Source of the DNA: Chloroflexota bacterium
GTDB lineage: Bacteria > Chloroflexota > Dehalococcoidia > DSTF01 > JACRBR01
Length of the DNA stretch: 64,000 nucleotides
Direction of reading: 5' to 3'
Assembly (NCBI GenBank): GCA_028872875.1
Contig: JAGWOC010000007.1
Coordinates: forward strand, 1 to 64,000
Position numbers and translations under genes: made by a program. The notes below the pieces were generated by a model. That model was not told the DNA's origin, did no database searches, and saw only the letters and a program-made list of their open reading frames with translations. This document shows, one piece after another, positions 18,359 through 27,697 of the stretch. Positions within the stretch are counted from its first letter, which is position 1. Every line of letters starts with the position of its first letter.

Positions 18359-19378
18359 ATGCGCACGCTGGTGTTCGTCCTGGGGCTGTTGCTGTTGATC
18401 CTCGCCGCCGGAGGGTCGTTCGTCGTGCGGGCGCAGGGCATCGGGTCGGCGACGCTGGACGCCCGCTGCACGCCGAAGAGCGTGCCAGCCGGGGTTGATA
18501 CGCTGATGCAGTGCACGTTGACGGCGCGGAACACGGGCGAGGCCGTCCTGGCCAACGCCCGCCTCTCCTTCCAGCCGGCCGCCAACCTCGCCATCCCCGA
18601 CGCATACTACTTCTTCCGCGCCAGGCGGGACGGCGTCGACCTCGCCGCGACGCAGAACTCCCTCGACTACGCCTTTGGCGACCTCGCGCCGGGCGCCAGC
18701 AGCACGCTCGACATCGACGTCATCGTGCGCAGCACCCACCGGGCCGGTGCCGACGCCCTACTGGTCGCCGGGCCTGCGTACGTCCGCTACGCCAGCGTCA
18801 CCATCAGCGCGGACCCGGACCCGCCGGCTACGGCCCCGCTTACGGTGTCCCTGACGCGGACCCCGCCGGATGCTGAATTCGGGCCCGTGCCGTCCGCGAC
18901 GTACGAACTGCGCCTGACGAACAATGGCCGGGCGACGATCCGCGGGGCGAAGGTGGACATCGGCTACGGGCCGGCGGCGGCCCTGTCGCCGCTCGGCGGC
19001 TGGACGGCGGAGGGTGACGGCCATGCACTGGCCATCGCGCGGCCGCTGGCGCCCGGGGGGACGGCCCTCTGGCGCCTGGCCTTCATGCAGAACGGACAGC
19101 CCTGCCCCTTCGTGTACCCGGCCGTCGTCATCACCGCCGGCGACGACGGCGGGCGCACGATGACCGCCGCCGCGATTGGCGACCGAGGTGCGGTCCTCGG
19201 CGCCTGCACCGGCTCCGGCCAGGGCGGCGGCGGCGACGCGCAGGCCCTCAGCCTGCCGAGCAGCGGCACCGGCGGCACCGCGGGCAGCGATGGCCCCGGG
19301 ATGCCGGCGCCGCTCTTTGCGCTCGCGCTCGGCCTGTTCCTCGCGGCGGCGGGCTACTCCGTGCGGCGGCTCCGCTGA
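18359..19378 (+). CDS. Secreted surface protein with CARDB/DUF11-like repeats and an LPxTG-like tail
   Basis: 339 residues from ATG 18359, 7 bases after GGGAGG. An N-terminal hydrophobic signal (about residues 3-24) is followed by two beta-rich modules: about 30-140 (LTARNTGEAVLANARLSF) and about 150-265 (YELRLTNNGRATIRGAKV). Both resemble the CARDB/DUF11 adhesion-type fold. The C-terminus has LPSSGTGG, a Gly-rich spacer, a membrane helix and RRLR. This resembles a sortase substrate with Ser in place of Thr. No sortase gene is in the window. Otherwise it would be a helix-anchored protein. Confidence 0.72.
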   Translation: MRTLVFVLGLLLLILAAGGSFVVRAQGIGSATLDARCTPKSVPAGVDTLMQCTLTARNTGEAVLANARLSFQPAANLAIPDAYYFFRARRDGVDLAATQNSLDYAFGDLAPGASSTLDIDVIVRSTHRAGADALLVAGPAYVRYASVTISADPDPPATAPLTVSLTRTPPDAEFGPVPSATYELRLTNNGRATIRGAKVDIGYGPAAALSPLGGWTAEGDGHALAIARPLAPGGTALWRLAFMQNGQPCPFVYPAVVITAGDDGGRTMTAAAIGDRGAVLGACTGSGQGGGGDAQALSLPSSGTGGTAGSDGPGMPAPLFALALGLFLAAAGYSVRRLR

Positions 19379-19416
19379 ACGCCATCCCGGGCCACGCCCC
19401 TCGGCGCCCGAACCGA

Positions 19417-19422
19417 TAGACT
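19417..19422 (+). promoter_or_regulatory. -10 element of a probable leaderless transcript
   Basis: TAGACT followed by 8 bases and ATG 19431; no Shine-Dalgarno sequence. The same box and spacing occur on the minus strand before ATG 44165. Confidence 0.45.
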
Positions 19423-19430
19423 GAGCATCG

Positions 19431-19652
19431 ATGCAGGTGAGCGGCGAGCGGCGCGAGGCGTATCTGCGGGCCTACGAGGACTGGCAGAAGCAGCTCGCCG
19501 CGCTCCACGAGGTATTCCTCGAAGGAAAGCCGCTCGCGGGCGACAAGATGAAGGGGCTGCTGAACCGCGAGGCGCGTGCCAAGCAGCGCTACGATGAGGC
19601 GCGGCTGGCGCTGCTGGGCATCGCGCCCGCGGCTGGCTCGCCGTTCGAGTAG
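19431..19652 (+). CDS. Small helical hypothetical protein
   Basis: 73 residues, highly charged (SGERREAYLRAYEDWQKQL, then GLLNREARAKQRYDEARLAL), predicted to be a helical hairpin. No domain is recognised. It lies 21 bases before the CcdA gene on the same strand, so the two are probably co-transcribed. Coding is supported by strong third-position GC bias and amphipathic periodicity. Confidence 0.6.
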   Translation: MQVSGERREAYLRAYEDWQKQLAALHEVFLEGKPLAGDKMKGLLNREARAKQRYDEARLALLGIAPAAGSPFE

Positions 19653-19673
19653 GCCCGCACGGGGCGGACTGGC

Positions 19674-20564
19674 ATGACGCAGGGCTGGGTCGACTATCTC
19701 AACGGACCGTGGGGGTTCGCGTTCGCCTTCGCTGCGGGGCTGCTGTCCTTCCTGTCGCCGTGCGTGCTGCCGCTCGTGCCGGCGTACCTCGCGCACCTCA
19801 CCGGCACGGCCGCATCGGCGCAGGGTCCGCAGCGCGTCAGCCGGCGGCGCATGGTGACGCACGCGGCGACGTTCGTCGCCGGCTTCACGGCCGTCTTCGT
19901 AACGCTCGGCGCGTCGGCGGGGCTGATCGGCGCCCTGTTCAGCGGCGACAACGCCTACTTCATCCGCGACCACCAGCGGCTGCTGGGCGAGATCGGCGGC
20001 GTCTTCCTGATCGTCATGGGCCTCAACCTGATCGGCGTCATCCGCATCCCGCTGCTGTACCGCACGTACACGCTGGAGACGGCGACCGCGCGCGTGCCGG
20101 CGGCAGCGGCCGCAAGCGGTGGCAGCGGCGGAGGCACGGCCGCGCTGACGATGGCCGGCGGGCCGGCCGGGCGCGGCATGGTGCTCCCCGCCTGGCTCGG
20201 AGGGCTCGACTACGCGAAGTCGTTCGGCGTCGGCTCGGCGTTCGCCATCGGCTGGACGCCGTGCATCGGCCCCGTCCTCGGCGCGATCCTCACGTGGTCG
20301 GCGCAGAGCGCATCGGTCGCGAGGGGCACCTACCTCCTGCTCGTCTACTCGCTCGGCCTCGGCGTGCCGTTCATCATCACCGGCCTCGCCGTCGTGCCGA
20401 TCACGTCGTCCCTGCGTCGCATCCGCGGCCTCATGCCGGCGGTCGAGATCGCGACGGGCGTGCTGGTGATCTTCGCCGGCATCCTGCTCTTCACGGGAAA
20501 CCTGGCGATGTTCAACACCTACTTCTCGCGGCTCCCGTTCCTCGACCGGCTGAACAACATCTAG
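19674..20564 (+). CDS. ccdA: CcdA/DsbD-type cytochrome c biogenesis transmembrane protein
   Basis: 296 residues, six to seven membrane helices. The redox cysteines are in SFLSPCVLPLVPAYL (helix 1) and IGWTPCIGPVLGA (helix 4), the two-fold pseudosymmetric CcdA motif. It carries electrons from cytoplasmic thioredoxin across the membrane to keep haem-binding or other cysteines reduced. A Gly/Ala-rich cytoplasmic or external loop (about residues 140-175) is an insertion. Only one c-type cytochrome domain is seen in the window (46085-48484), a plausible beneficiary. Confidence 0.9.
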   Translation: MTQGWVDYLNGPWGFAFAFAAGLLSFLSPCVLPLVPAYLAHLTGTAASAQGPQRVSRRRMVTHAATFVAGFTAVFVTLGASAGLIGALFSGDNAYFIRDHQRLLGEIGGVFLIVMGLNLIGVIRIPLLYRTYTLETATARVPAAAAASGGSGGGTAALTMAGGPAGRGMVLPAWLGGLDYAKSFGVGSAFAIGWTPCIGPVLGAILTWSAQSASVARGTYLLLVYSLGLGVPFIITGLAVVPITSSLRRIRGLMPAVEIATGVLVIFAGILLFTGNLAMFNTYFSRLPFLDRLNNI

Positions 20565-20600
20565 GCACGAGTTCACCGCTCATCGTTCGCGCGGCCGCAG

Positions 20601-20606
20601 TACACT
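20601..20606 (+). promoter_or_regulatory. -10 element of a leaderless rarA transcript
   Basis: TACACT followed by 6 bases and ATG 20613. Confidence 0.45.
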
Positions 20607-20612
20607 GCCGGC

Positions 20613-21956
20613 ATGCCGCGCGCACGGAAGTCCGCCAGCGCCGCGCCGATGCTCGCGCCCGAGAGGGACGCCGTGCCCGACGCCGGGGCGCCCCTCGCCG
20701 CGCGGGTGCGGCCACGCGGCTTCGATGAGTACGTGGGGCAGGAGCACCTCGTGGGCGACGGGCGCATCCTGCGCCGGCTCGTCGAGGCGGACAACCTGCC
20801 ATCGATGATCCTCTGGGGCCCGCCCGGCACCGGCAAGACCACGCTCGCGCGGATCATCGCGACGCGCACACAGGCGGCGTTCGTGCCCGTCTCGGCCGTG
20901 TCGGCCGGGGTCGCCGACCTGCGCAAGGCCGTGGCCGACGCGCGCGAGCGGCTGCACGCCGGCGGCGGCCGCACGGTGCTCTTCATCGACGAGATCCATC
21001 GGTTCAACAAGGCGCAGCAGGACGCCATCCTGCCGTTCGTCGAGGACGGCACCATCACGCTCATCGGCGCGACGACCGAGAACCCCTCGTTCGAGGTGAT
21101 CGGCCCGCTCCTCTCGCGGTCGCGCGTCTTCGCGCTGAAGCAGCTCGATCCCGCACACATCGAGCGCATCCTGCGCTCCGCGCTCGAGGACGGCGGCCGC
21201 GGCCTCGGCCGCAGTGGCGTCGCGGTCGACGACGAGGCGCTGGCCGCGCTCGCCGCGTCGGTGGGCGGCGACGCGCGCATCGCGCTGAACGCGCTCGAGG
21301 CGGCCGTGCTCGGCGCGCGCGCACGGGATGGCGGGATGCCGCGCGTCTCGGTCGAGGATGTCGAAGAGGCGCTCCAGCACCGCACGTACCTCTACGACCG
21401 GCAGGGCGACGCGCACTACGACACCGTCTCGGCGTTCATCAAGTCGCTGCGCGGCTCGGACCCGGACGCCGCGCTCTACTGGCTGGCACGGATGATCGAA
21501 GCCGGCGAGGACCCGCTGTTCATCGTGCGGCGCATGGTGATCCTGGCGTCCGAGGACGTGGGCCTGGCGGACCCGCAGGCGCTCGTCGTCGCGACAGCAT
21601 GCCAGCAGGCGGTGCACTTCATCGGCCTGCCGGAGGGCTTCTATGCGATGGCGGAGACGGCGCTGTACCTGGCACTGGCGCCGAAGAGCAACAGCGTCGG
21701 CAGCGCCTACACCGCGGCGCTGCGCGACGTGGAGAGCACGCGCAACGACCCGGTGCCCCTGCACCTGCGCAACGCGGTCACCGGCCTGATGCGCCAGATG
21801 GGCTACGGGAAGGGGTACAAGTACGCGCACGACTTCCCCGGGCACGAGGTCCAGCAGCAGCACCGTCCCGAGGGCGTCGAGGGCCACCGCTACTATCGCG
21901 CCGGCGACCTCGGCTGGGAGGGACGCCGGAAGCGCGAACGCGAGCAGCGCGACTGA
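20613..21956 (+). CDS. rarA: Replication-associated recombination protein A (MgsA/WRNIP1-type AAA+ ATPase)
   Basis: 447 residues. AAA+ module with Walker [11 protein letters not shown], Walker [18 protein letters not shown] and sensor region [11 protein letters not shown]. The C-terminal MgsA tetramerisation domain contains [29 protein letters not shown] and the final [12 protein letters not shown]. It acts at stalled replication forks and displaces single-stranded-DNA ends. Usual length. The N-terminal 25 residues are an extra basic segment. It ends just before the second palindromic-repeat cluster. Confidence 0.95.
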   Translation: MPRARKSASAAPMLAPERDAVPDAGAPLAARVRPRGFDEYVGQEHLVGDGRILRRLVEADNLPSMILWGPPGTGKTTLARIIATRTQAAFVPVSAVSAGVADLRKAVADARERLHAGGGRTVLFIDEIHRFNKAQQDAILPFVEDGTITLIGATTENPSFEVIGPLLSRSRVFALKQLDPAHIERILRSALEDGGRGLGRSGVAVDDEALAALAASVGGDARIALNALEAAVLGARARDGGMPRVSVEDVEEALQHRTYLYDRQGDAHYDTVSAFIKSLRGSDPDAALYWLARMIEAGEDPLFIVRRMVILASEDVGLADPQALVVATACQQAVHFIGLPEGFYAMAETALYLALAPKSNSVGSAYTAALRDVESTRNDPVPLHLRNAVTGLMRQMGYGKGYKYAHDFPGHEVQQQHRPEGVEGHRYYRAGDLGWEGRRKREREQRD

Positions 21957-22316
21957 TCTGCGCCCCGGACGGCAGACATCCATGCCGCGGGGCGGCACGC
22001 TCGCGCCGATGAACCATCACCTCTGCCCTCGACGCGCGGGCCTTCAGCCCGCGCGAGGTTGTGCGCCGGCCGGCCGCGCGACGCCTGACGCGCCGTTGCC
22101 CGTGCGCGTGCTCCACAGGGGACGCTCCCTACTCGGATCGCGGGCCTTCAGCCCGCGCGGGGTCGCATGCCGACCGCCCGATGCGTGTCCCCTCGAAGCG
22201 CGGGCTCGATCAGCCCGCGCGGGGTTGTGCGCCGGCCGCCCGCGCTCCGGGGGCCCGCGGTCCGGGGGCCGCGGTGCGCGCCGATCGACCGCCGGGCTGT
22301 GCGCGCGGCGGCGCTG
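21957..22316. other. Intergenic region carrying the second palindromic-repeat cluster
   Basis: 360 bases between convergent rarA and the EF-G-like gene. No gene is supported. It contains three spaced copies of the same palindromic family as at 17983 and a G/C-only stretch at 22241-22275. Confidence 0.7.
22031..22240. repeat. Dispersed palindromic repeats, three copies of the 17983 family
   Basis: Cores at 22034-22054 (perfect GCGCGGGC/GCCCGCGC arms), 22137-22160 and 22198-22220 (variant loop CGAT). Each is followed by the shared right arm GGTTGTGCGCCGGCCG or GGTCGCATGCCGACCGCCCG. Copies are about 105 and 60 bases apart, so they are not tandem here. Confidence 0.8.
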
Positions 22317-24392
22317 CTACGCGTGGGCCGCGGCCTCGCGCGCCTTCTGCGCCTCCGCGATCACCTTCTGGGCGATGTGCTGCGGCACTTCCTCGTAATG
22401 GTCGAACTGCATCTCGAAGCTGCCGCGTCCCTGCGTGATCGAGCGGAGGTCCGTCGCGTAGCGCAGGACGTCGGCGAGCGGCGCCTCGGCATCGATGACC
22501 GTCATGCCGCCGTCGTCGGGGCTCATGCCGTGCACCTTCGCGCGTTTGCCGTTCAGGTCGCTCATCACGTCGCCGGTGTTCGACTCCGGCACGCGGATCC
22601 GCATCGCCACGATCGGCTCGAGAAGCACGGGGTTGGCTTTCAGCGCGCCCTGCTTCAGCGCCTGCGACCCGGCGAGCTTGAACGCCATCTCCGATGAGTC
22701 GACCGGGTGCTCCTTGCCGTCGAACAGCGTGACGCGCACATCCATCATCGGGAAATGGGCGAGCGCGCCCTCATGCATCGCCTCCGCGACGCCCTTCTCG
22801 ACGGCGGGGATGTAGTTCCGGGGCACGGCGCCGCCGACCACCTTATCGACGAACTGGAAGCCGCCGCCCCTGTTCGGCTCGACCTTGATCGACACGCGCG
22901 CGTACTGGCCGTGGCCGCCGGTCTGCTTCTTGTGGATGTACTCGGAGTCGACGCTCGTGGTCACGGTCTCACGGTAGGGGACGCGCGGCGCGTGCAGGTC
23001 GACCTCCACGCCGAACTTGCGCTTCATGCGCTCCGCGGCGACCTCGACGTGCGCTTCACCCATGCCGGAGATGATCGTCTCGCCGGTCATGTCGTCGCGC
23101 CGGACGACGAGCGTCGGGTCCTCCTCGGCCATGCGCTGCAGCGACGGCCCGAGCTTGTCGACATCGGCTTTGCCCTTCGGCGTCACGGCGACGTTGAAGG
23201 GGGGGCGCGGGAAACGGACCGGCGGCAGCTTCAGCGGGTGTTCCTTCGTGCACAGCGTGTCGCCCGTGACGGTGTGCGCGAGCTTTGCCAGCGCGCCGAT
23301 GTCGCCGGCGACGAGCGAGGGCACGTGCTCCTGCGTCTTGCCCCTGAGCGCGATGAGCTGGCCCACGCGCTCATCGCTCTCCTGGTTGGCGTTCCAGACG
23401 TGCGAGTCACCCCGCAGGGTGCCCGACAGGACGCGCAGGTACGTCAGCTTGCCCACGAACGGGTCCGCGGCCGTCTTGAAGACCAGCGCCGCGAGCGGCC
23501 CGGCCGGTTCCGCCGCGAGCGTCTCCTCGCCGGAGCGTCCCTGGGCCCGACGCGGCGCGACGTCGGCCGGTGATGGGCCATACGCCACCAGCGCATCGAG
23601 GAACCGGGCGATGCCGATGTTCTTTGTCGATGAGCCGGCGAAGACAGGGTACGTCGCCCCGCTCGCGATCCCCTTGCGGAGGGCGCCCGTCAGCTCGTCC
23701 TCGCTCAGCGCCTCACCATCCAGGTACTTGGCCAGCACGTCATCGTCGGCCTCGCAGACGGCCTCGACGAGCTGTTCGCGCGCCGCCTCCACCGCATCCG
23801 CCAGGTCTGCCGGCACCTCCGCTGCGGTGGCCTTCTCGCCCATGTATGCCGTCCGCCGCAACAGGTCCACGACGCCGGCGAAGCTGTCCTGCGAGCCGAT
23901 CGGCAGCGCGAGGGGTGCGACGCGCTTGCCGTACTTCGCCTGGAGTTGGGCGATGGCCTGGCCGAAATTGGCGTTCTCCCGGTCCATGCGGTTGACGAGG
24001 ATGACCCGCGGCAGGCCCGCCTCGTCGGCGTGCAGCCACGCCTGCTCCGTGCCGACCTGCACCCCGCCGACCGCGTCCACGACGACGACGGCGAGGTCGG
24101 CGGCTGCGATGCCGCTCTTCACCTCGCCGACGAAGTCCGCGTACCCCGGACAATCGATGATGTTGATCTTGTGGTGGGCCCATTCGCAGGGGATGAGCGA
24201 GAGACTCAGGCTGATCTTGCGCTTCACCTCGTCCGGCTCGAAGTCCGAGATCGCCGTACCGTCGTCGACGCGGCCCATGCGCGTGGTCGCGCCGCTGAGG
24301 AACGCGGCCGCCTCGGCCAGCGAGGTCTTGCCGGTGCCGCCGTGGCCCACAAGGACGACGTTTCGGATCTGCTCCGTCTTGTACTCGTTCAT
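22317..24392 (-). CDS. Elongation factor G-like translation GTPase (EF-G2 type)
   Basis: 691 residues from ATG 24392. The GTPase domain has G1 GHGGTGKTS (instead of GHVDHGKT of canonical EF-G), DCPGYADF as G3 and NRMDREN as G4. Domains II-V follow (GMGEAHVEV, HKKQTGGHGQYARV, ARV). The altered P-loop and switch mark the EF-G2 paralogue group, whose role is less clear than that of canonical EF-G: some members lack translocation activity. A main fusA would be elsewhere in the genome. A TATGAT box at 24463-24468 (minus strand) is a possible -10. Confidence 0.85.
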   Translation of the reverse strand: MNEYKTEQIRNVVLVGHGGTGKTSLAEAAAFLSGATTRMGRVDDGTAISDFEPDEVKRKISLSLSLIPCEWAHHKINIIDCPGYADFVGEVKSGIAAADLAVVVVDAVGGVQVGTEQAWLHADEAGLPRVILVNRMDRENANFGQAIAQLQAKYGKRVAPLALPIGSQDSFAGVVDLLRRTAYMGEKATAAEVPADLADAVEAAREQLVEAVCEADDDVLAKYLDGEALSEDELTGALRKGIASGATYPVFAGSSTKNIGIARFLDALVAYGPSPADVAPRRAQGRSGEETLAAEPAGPLAALVFKTAADPFVGKLTYLRVLSGTLRGDSHVWNANQESDERVGQLIALRGKTQEHVPSLVAGDIGALAKLAHTVTGDTLCTKEHPLKLPPVRFPRPPFNVAVTPKGKADVDKLGPSLQRMAEEDPTLVVRRDDMTGETIISGMGEAHVEVAAERMKRKFGVEVDLHAPRVPYRETVTTSVDSEYIHKKQTGGHGQYARVSIKVEPNRGGGFQFVDKVVGGAVPRNYIPAVEKGVAEAMHEGALAHFPMMDVRVTLFDGKEHPVDSSEMAFKLAGSQALKQGALKANPVLLEPIVAMRIRVPESNTGDVMSDLNGKRAKVHGMSPDDGGMTVIDAEAPLADVLRYATDLRSITQGRGSFEMQFDHYEEVPQHIAQKVIAEAQKAREAAAHA

Positions 24393-24462
24393 GCCCAGAT
24401 ACGACTCCTGGATACAGCGCCCGCGGGCCCGCCGGTACCCGAGGGGAACGGTGTGGAACCGG

Positions 24463-24468
24463 ATCATA
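24463..24468 (-). promoter_or_regulatory. Possible -10 box for the EF-G2 gene
   Basis: Minus-strand TATGAT preceded by TTG (extended -10 character), about 70 bases before the start codon at 24392. The -35 is weak. Confidence 0.35.
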
Positions 24469-24570
24469 CAACCGTGGACACGGAGCCGGAAGTGAGATCC
24501 GCCGCCGGCGCGGGGGGCGGGACACGGTGCGGGGCGCGCCCCCGCCGCCGGCCAGTCCGGCACGTTCTCG

Positions 24571-26250
24571 CTACATGCGCTCCGGCGCCGAGACGCCCAT
24601 CAGGCCGAGGGCGCGGGCGAGCGTCAGCCGGGCGGCGCCGCAGAGCTTCAGCCGCGCCGCGGACAGCGGCCGCGCGTCGGCGTCGAGCACGCGGCACTCC
24701 GTGTAGAAGGCGTGGAACGCGGTCGCGAGGTCCTGCGCGTAGTGCGGCAGGTGGTGCGGCTCTTTGCTGCGGGCCATCATCTGGACCAGCTCGGGGAGCT
24801 GGAGCATCTTGCGCACCAGGTCCAGCTCGGCCGGATGGGCAAGCAGCCTGACGTCGCCGCCCTCCGCCGAGAAGCCGCGTTCAGCGGCGTTCGCGAGGAT
24901 GCCGGCGATGCGCGCGTGCGCGTACTGGACGTAGTACACGGGGTTTTCGGCCGCCTGCTTCTTCGCCAGCTCGAGGTCAAACTCCATCTGGCTGTCGGCC
25001 GAGCGCGCGAGGAAGAAGAAGCGCGCCGCATCGGCTCCGACCTCGTCGACGACGTCGCGCATCAGCACGAGGTTGCCAGCGCGCTTGGAGAGCCGCACCA
25101 GCTCATCGCCGCGGCGGAAGCTCACGAGCTGATAGATGATGATGTCGAGGTGATCCGGGTCGACGCCGATCGCCTCGACGGCGGCCTTCATGCGTGAGAC
25201 GTGGCCCTGGTGGTCGGCGCCCCAGATATCGATCACGAGGTCAAAGCCGCGCCGCGCGAACTTGTCAAAGTGGTAGGCGATGTCTGACGCGAAGTACGTC
25301 GGCTTGCCGGTGCTGCGAATGACGACGTTGTCCTTGTCCTCGCCCAGCTCGGTCGAGGCGAACCAGAGCGCGCCTTCCTTCTCGACGAGGTAGCCCTTGC
25401 CGCGCAGCGTCTGCATCGCGGCGTCGTAGGCGTTCCCGGCGCCGCCCGGCTCGTCCTGGTACAGCGAACGTTCGCGGAACCACTCGTCGTAGCGGACGCC
25501 GAGGCGCTTCATGTCCTCTCCGATCTGCTCGACCATCACGTCGATGCCGCGGAGGACCAGCTCCTCGGGGGGTGCGTCGATGCTTGCGTCGGCGTACCGT
25601 GCGCCCAGCTCGTCCTTCAGCCGCCGGGCCAGGTCGACCATGTATTCGCCCGGGTACCCGTCGGCGGGAATCTCGACGTCCCTGCCGAACAACTGCTGGT
25701 AGCGCGCCAGCAGGGTGCGGCCAAAGACGTCGGTCTGCGTGCCGGCGTCGTTCACGAGGTACTCGCGCTCGACCTGGTATCCCGCGGCCTGGAGCACCGA
25801 CGCGAGCACGTCGCCGATCGCGGCGCCGCGGCCGTTGCCGGCGGTCAGCGGCCCGGTGGGGTTGGCGCTGACGAACTCGACCTGCACCCGCCTGCCGCCG
25901 CCCAGCGCGACGTCGCCGAACGCCGCGCCGGCCGCCATGATGGCATCGACCTGGCTCGCCAGCCACGCTTCCGACAGGCGGAAGTTGATGAACCCCGGGG
26001 GCGCCGGCTCCGCCGCGGCGACGGCGCCGCTCGCCGGCAGTCTGCCCGCCAGCCGCCGGGCGATCTCCAGCGGGTCTGCCCGCGCGGCGCGCGCGAGGCG
26101 CAGCGGCAGGCTCGTCGCGTAGTCGCCGTGCTCCGGCCGGGCGGGCCGTTCGATCGTGACCTCTGGCAGCACGACGCGCGGCAACTCGCCGTGGTCCATC
26201 GCCGCGCGCGCCGCTGTCTCCACCATCGCCGAGAGATCGTCGCGGATCAT
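24571..26250 (-). CDS. argS: Arginyl-tRNA synthetase
   Basis: 559 residues from ATG 26250; GTG/ATG codons up to 26298 would add 16 residues. An N-terminal tRNA-recognition domain is followed by the class-I catalytic domain starting SANPTGPLTAGNGRG (residues 128-142) and ending in LVRLSKRAGN, then a DALR anticodon-binding domain (ARFFFLARSADSQMEFD, YYVQYAHARI). The HIGH signature, usually HVGH or HVGN in ArgS, reads TAGN here, and KMSKS reads RLSKR. All other landmarks are normal, so it is probably active. Converges with nothing; 178 bases upstream of EF-G2. Confidence 0.93.
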   Translation of the reverse strand: MIRDDLSAMVETAARAAMDHGELPRVVLPEVTIERPARPEHGDYATSLPLRLARAARADPLEIARRLAGRLPASGAVAAAEPAPPGFINFRLSEAWLASQVDAIMAAGAAFGDVALGGGRRVQVEFVSANPTGPLTAGNGRGAAIGDVLASVLQAAGYQVEREYLVNDAGTQTDVFGRTLLARYQQLFGRDVEIPADGYPGEYMVDLARRLKDELGARYADASIDAPPEELVLRGIDVMVEQIGEDMKRLGVRYDEWFRERSLYQDEPGGAGNAYDAAMQTLRGKGYLVEKEGALWFASTELGEDKDNVVIRSTGKPTYFASDIAYHFDKFARRGFDLVIDIWGADHQGHVSRMKAAVEAIGVDPDHLDIIIYQLVSFRRGDELVRLSKRAGNLVLMRDVVDEVGADAARFFFLARSADSQMEFDLELAKKQAAENPVYYVQYAHARIAGILANAAERGFSAEGGDVRLLAHPAELDLVRKMLQLPELVQMMARSKEPHHLPHYAQDLATAFHAFYTECRVLDADARPLSAARLKLCGAARLTLARALGLMGVSAPERM

Positions 26251-26427
26251 GACGCGGTCCAAATGGAAAGGCGCGCTCTCCGATCGGCCCGGGGACATCG
26301 TCCACGGCGGCGCGCGCCCGTTCGATAACGCCGGCAGCGTAGCGCATGCCTGCGGCCAGCGCCACGCGGGCGGGCGCTCACTCGAGCGAGAGGGTGTGCC
26401 TGCGGCGCCCGACGGCGGCGCATGCGC

Positions 26428-27687
26428 TCAGCGCGCGATCGTGCCGCTGGGCTGGGCCGGCGTGGACGCGTTCGCGGCCGCGACCTGCTGCTTGTAGAGG
26501 GCGCCGTTCAGGTAGGCGAACACGCCGTCCGGGTTGTCCTGCCCGGGCGCCACCCAGACGTGCATCATCCACTTCAGGCTCGGCGTGAAGGTGCCGCCCT
26601 TGGCCGCGCAGCTCGCGGCGGTCTCTCCCTCGCTCGCGCTCTTGAGGCCGACGAGGCAGAGGCCGTTGTGCTCGTGCCAGAGCGCCAGGTTGCCAGCCCA
26701 GGTGTTCGTGGGCGGCGCACTGGCGGTGACGCCGCCGACGCCGGGCACCATCAGGTACCACACGCCGACGAGCTTCGCGGTGCCGCTGTTGTCGATCTTG
26801 CTGAACAGCAGCCCGCTCGGGCGGTTTGGATCGAAGACGCCGCTGCGGATCACGGCGTAGTTGACCCAGTGCTCGCCCATGTAGGGCACATCGCTCGTCG
26901 TGCGGACGTAGCCGGCGGCCTTCGCCGCGTCCGGCGTCGGGTACTTGAGCGCGACCTGGTGCACCTCCTCGAGCTGCTGGCGCAGCCTGGGGATGTCAGC
27001 GAGCGTCATCGTGCCGGGCGGAAACAGCGGCAGCAACTGCGCGTCGGTCAGCGTCACGATCTGCGTGTAGGTCGGCTGCTTGCCCTTGTCGTGCGCGCTG
27101 TGACCGCTCCCGTCCGCGCCCTGGGTCAGGGCGCCGGGGACGTTTGCCGCCGCGGTCGGCGCGGCGCCCGGGGCGAGGCCGTTCTGCTGCAAGCCCTGCA
27201 CGATGCCGCCGGACTCGGCCGTGGTGCCGGCACCGTGGTCGTGCGCGGGCGCGGCCGCCGTGGCGGTGCCGTGGCTGTGGCCGATCGTCGCGCCGGACGC
27301 CGCCAGATACGTGATCGACGCTACCGCGACGGCCGCCGTCAGCACCCACGCCGCCGTGACCGGCACGACCCGCCGCAGCAGCTCGCGGCGCGTCTCGATG
27401 CCCCGGAACGCGGAGATGCTGAGGCCGATGAGCGTGCTGACCCCCGTGAGTACGAGGCCGGCCGCCACCACCACATGCCCCGGGTTCGAGAAGCTCAGCA
27501 GGGACTCTTCGGCCGCGCTGTGGTTGTGGCGGTAGGCGTCCACGGCGAGCCCGATGAAGACGATGACCGTGCCGGACGCGGCCAGCGCGAACCACGTGGT
27601 CAGCGAGCTGACGAGCGCGAGGTTCATCGACCGCGCGCGCAGGGAGGTGGTGTGGTCGGTGTGTTCGAACCGGTCCATCGTTGTCAT
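26428..27687 (-). CDS. Membrane protein with His-rich loop and unknown extracytoplasmic domain
   Basis: 419 residues. Three predicted membrane helices (about 28-50, 70-92, 107-130) are followed by a His/Gly/Ala-rich segment (IGHSHGTATAAAPAHDHG and GSGHSAHDKGK). A domain of about 210 residues with conserved-looking MGEHWVNYAVI, LALWHEHNGLCLVG and MMHVWVAPGQDNPDG follows. The many His residues suggest metal (copper or zinc) binding. It lies 10 bases downstream of a TetR gene on the same strand, so that regulator probably controls it. I recognise no named family. Confidence 0.7.
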   Translation of the reverse strand: MTTMDRFEHTDHTTSLRARSMNLALVSSLTTWFALAASGTVIVFIGLAVDAYRHNHSAAEESLLSFSNPGHVVVAAGLVLTGVSTLIGLSISAFRGIETRRELLRRVVPVTAAWVLTAAVAVASITYLAASGATIGHSHGTATAAAPAHDHGAGTTAESGGIVQGLQQNGLAPGAAPTAAANVPGALTQGADGSGHSAHDKGKQPTYTQIVTLTDAQLLPLFPPGTMTLADIPRLRQQLEEVHQVALKYPTPDAAKAAGYVRTTSDVPYMGEHWVNYAVIRSGVFDPNRPSGLLFSKIDNSGTAKLVGVWYLMVPGVGGVTASAPPTNTWAGNLALWHEHNGLCLVGLKSASEGETAASCAAKGGTFTPSLKWMMHVWVAPGQDNPDGVFAYLNGALYKQQVAAANASTPAQPSGTIAR

Positions 27688-27697
27688 AGCCGCGTCC

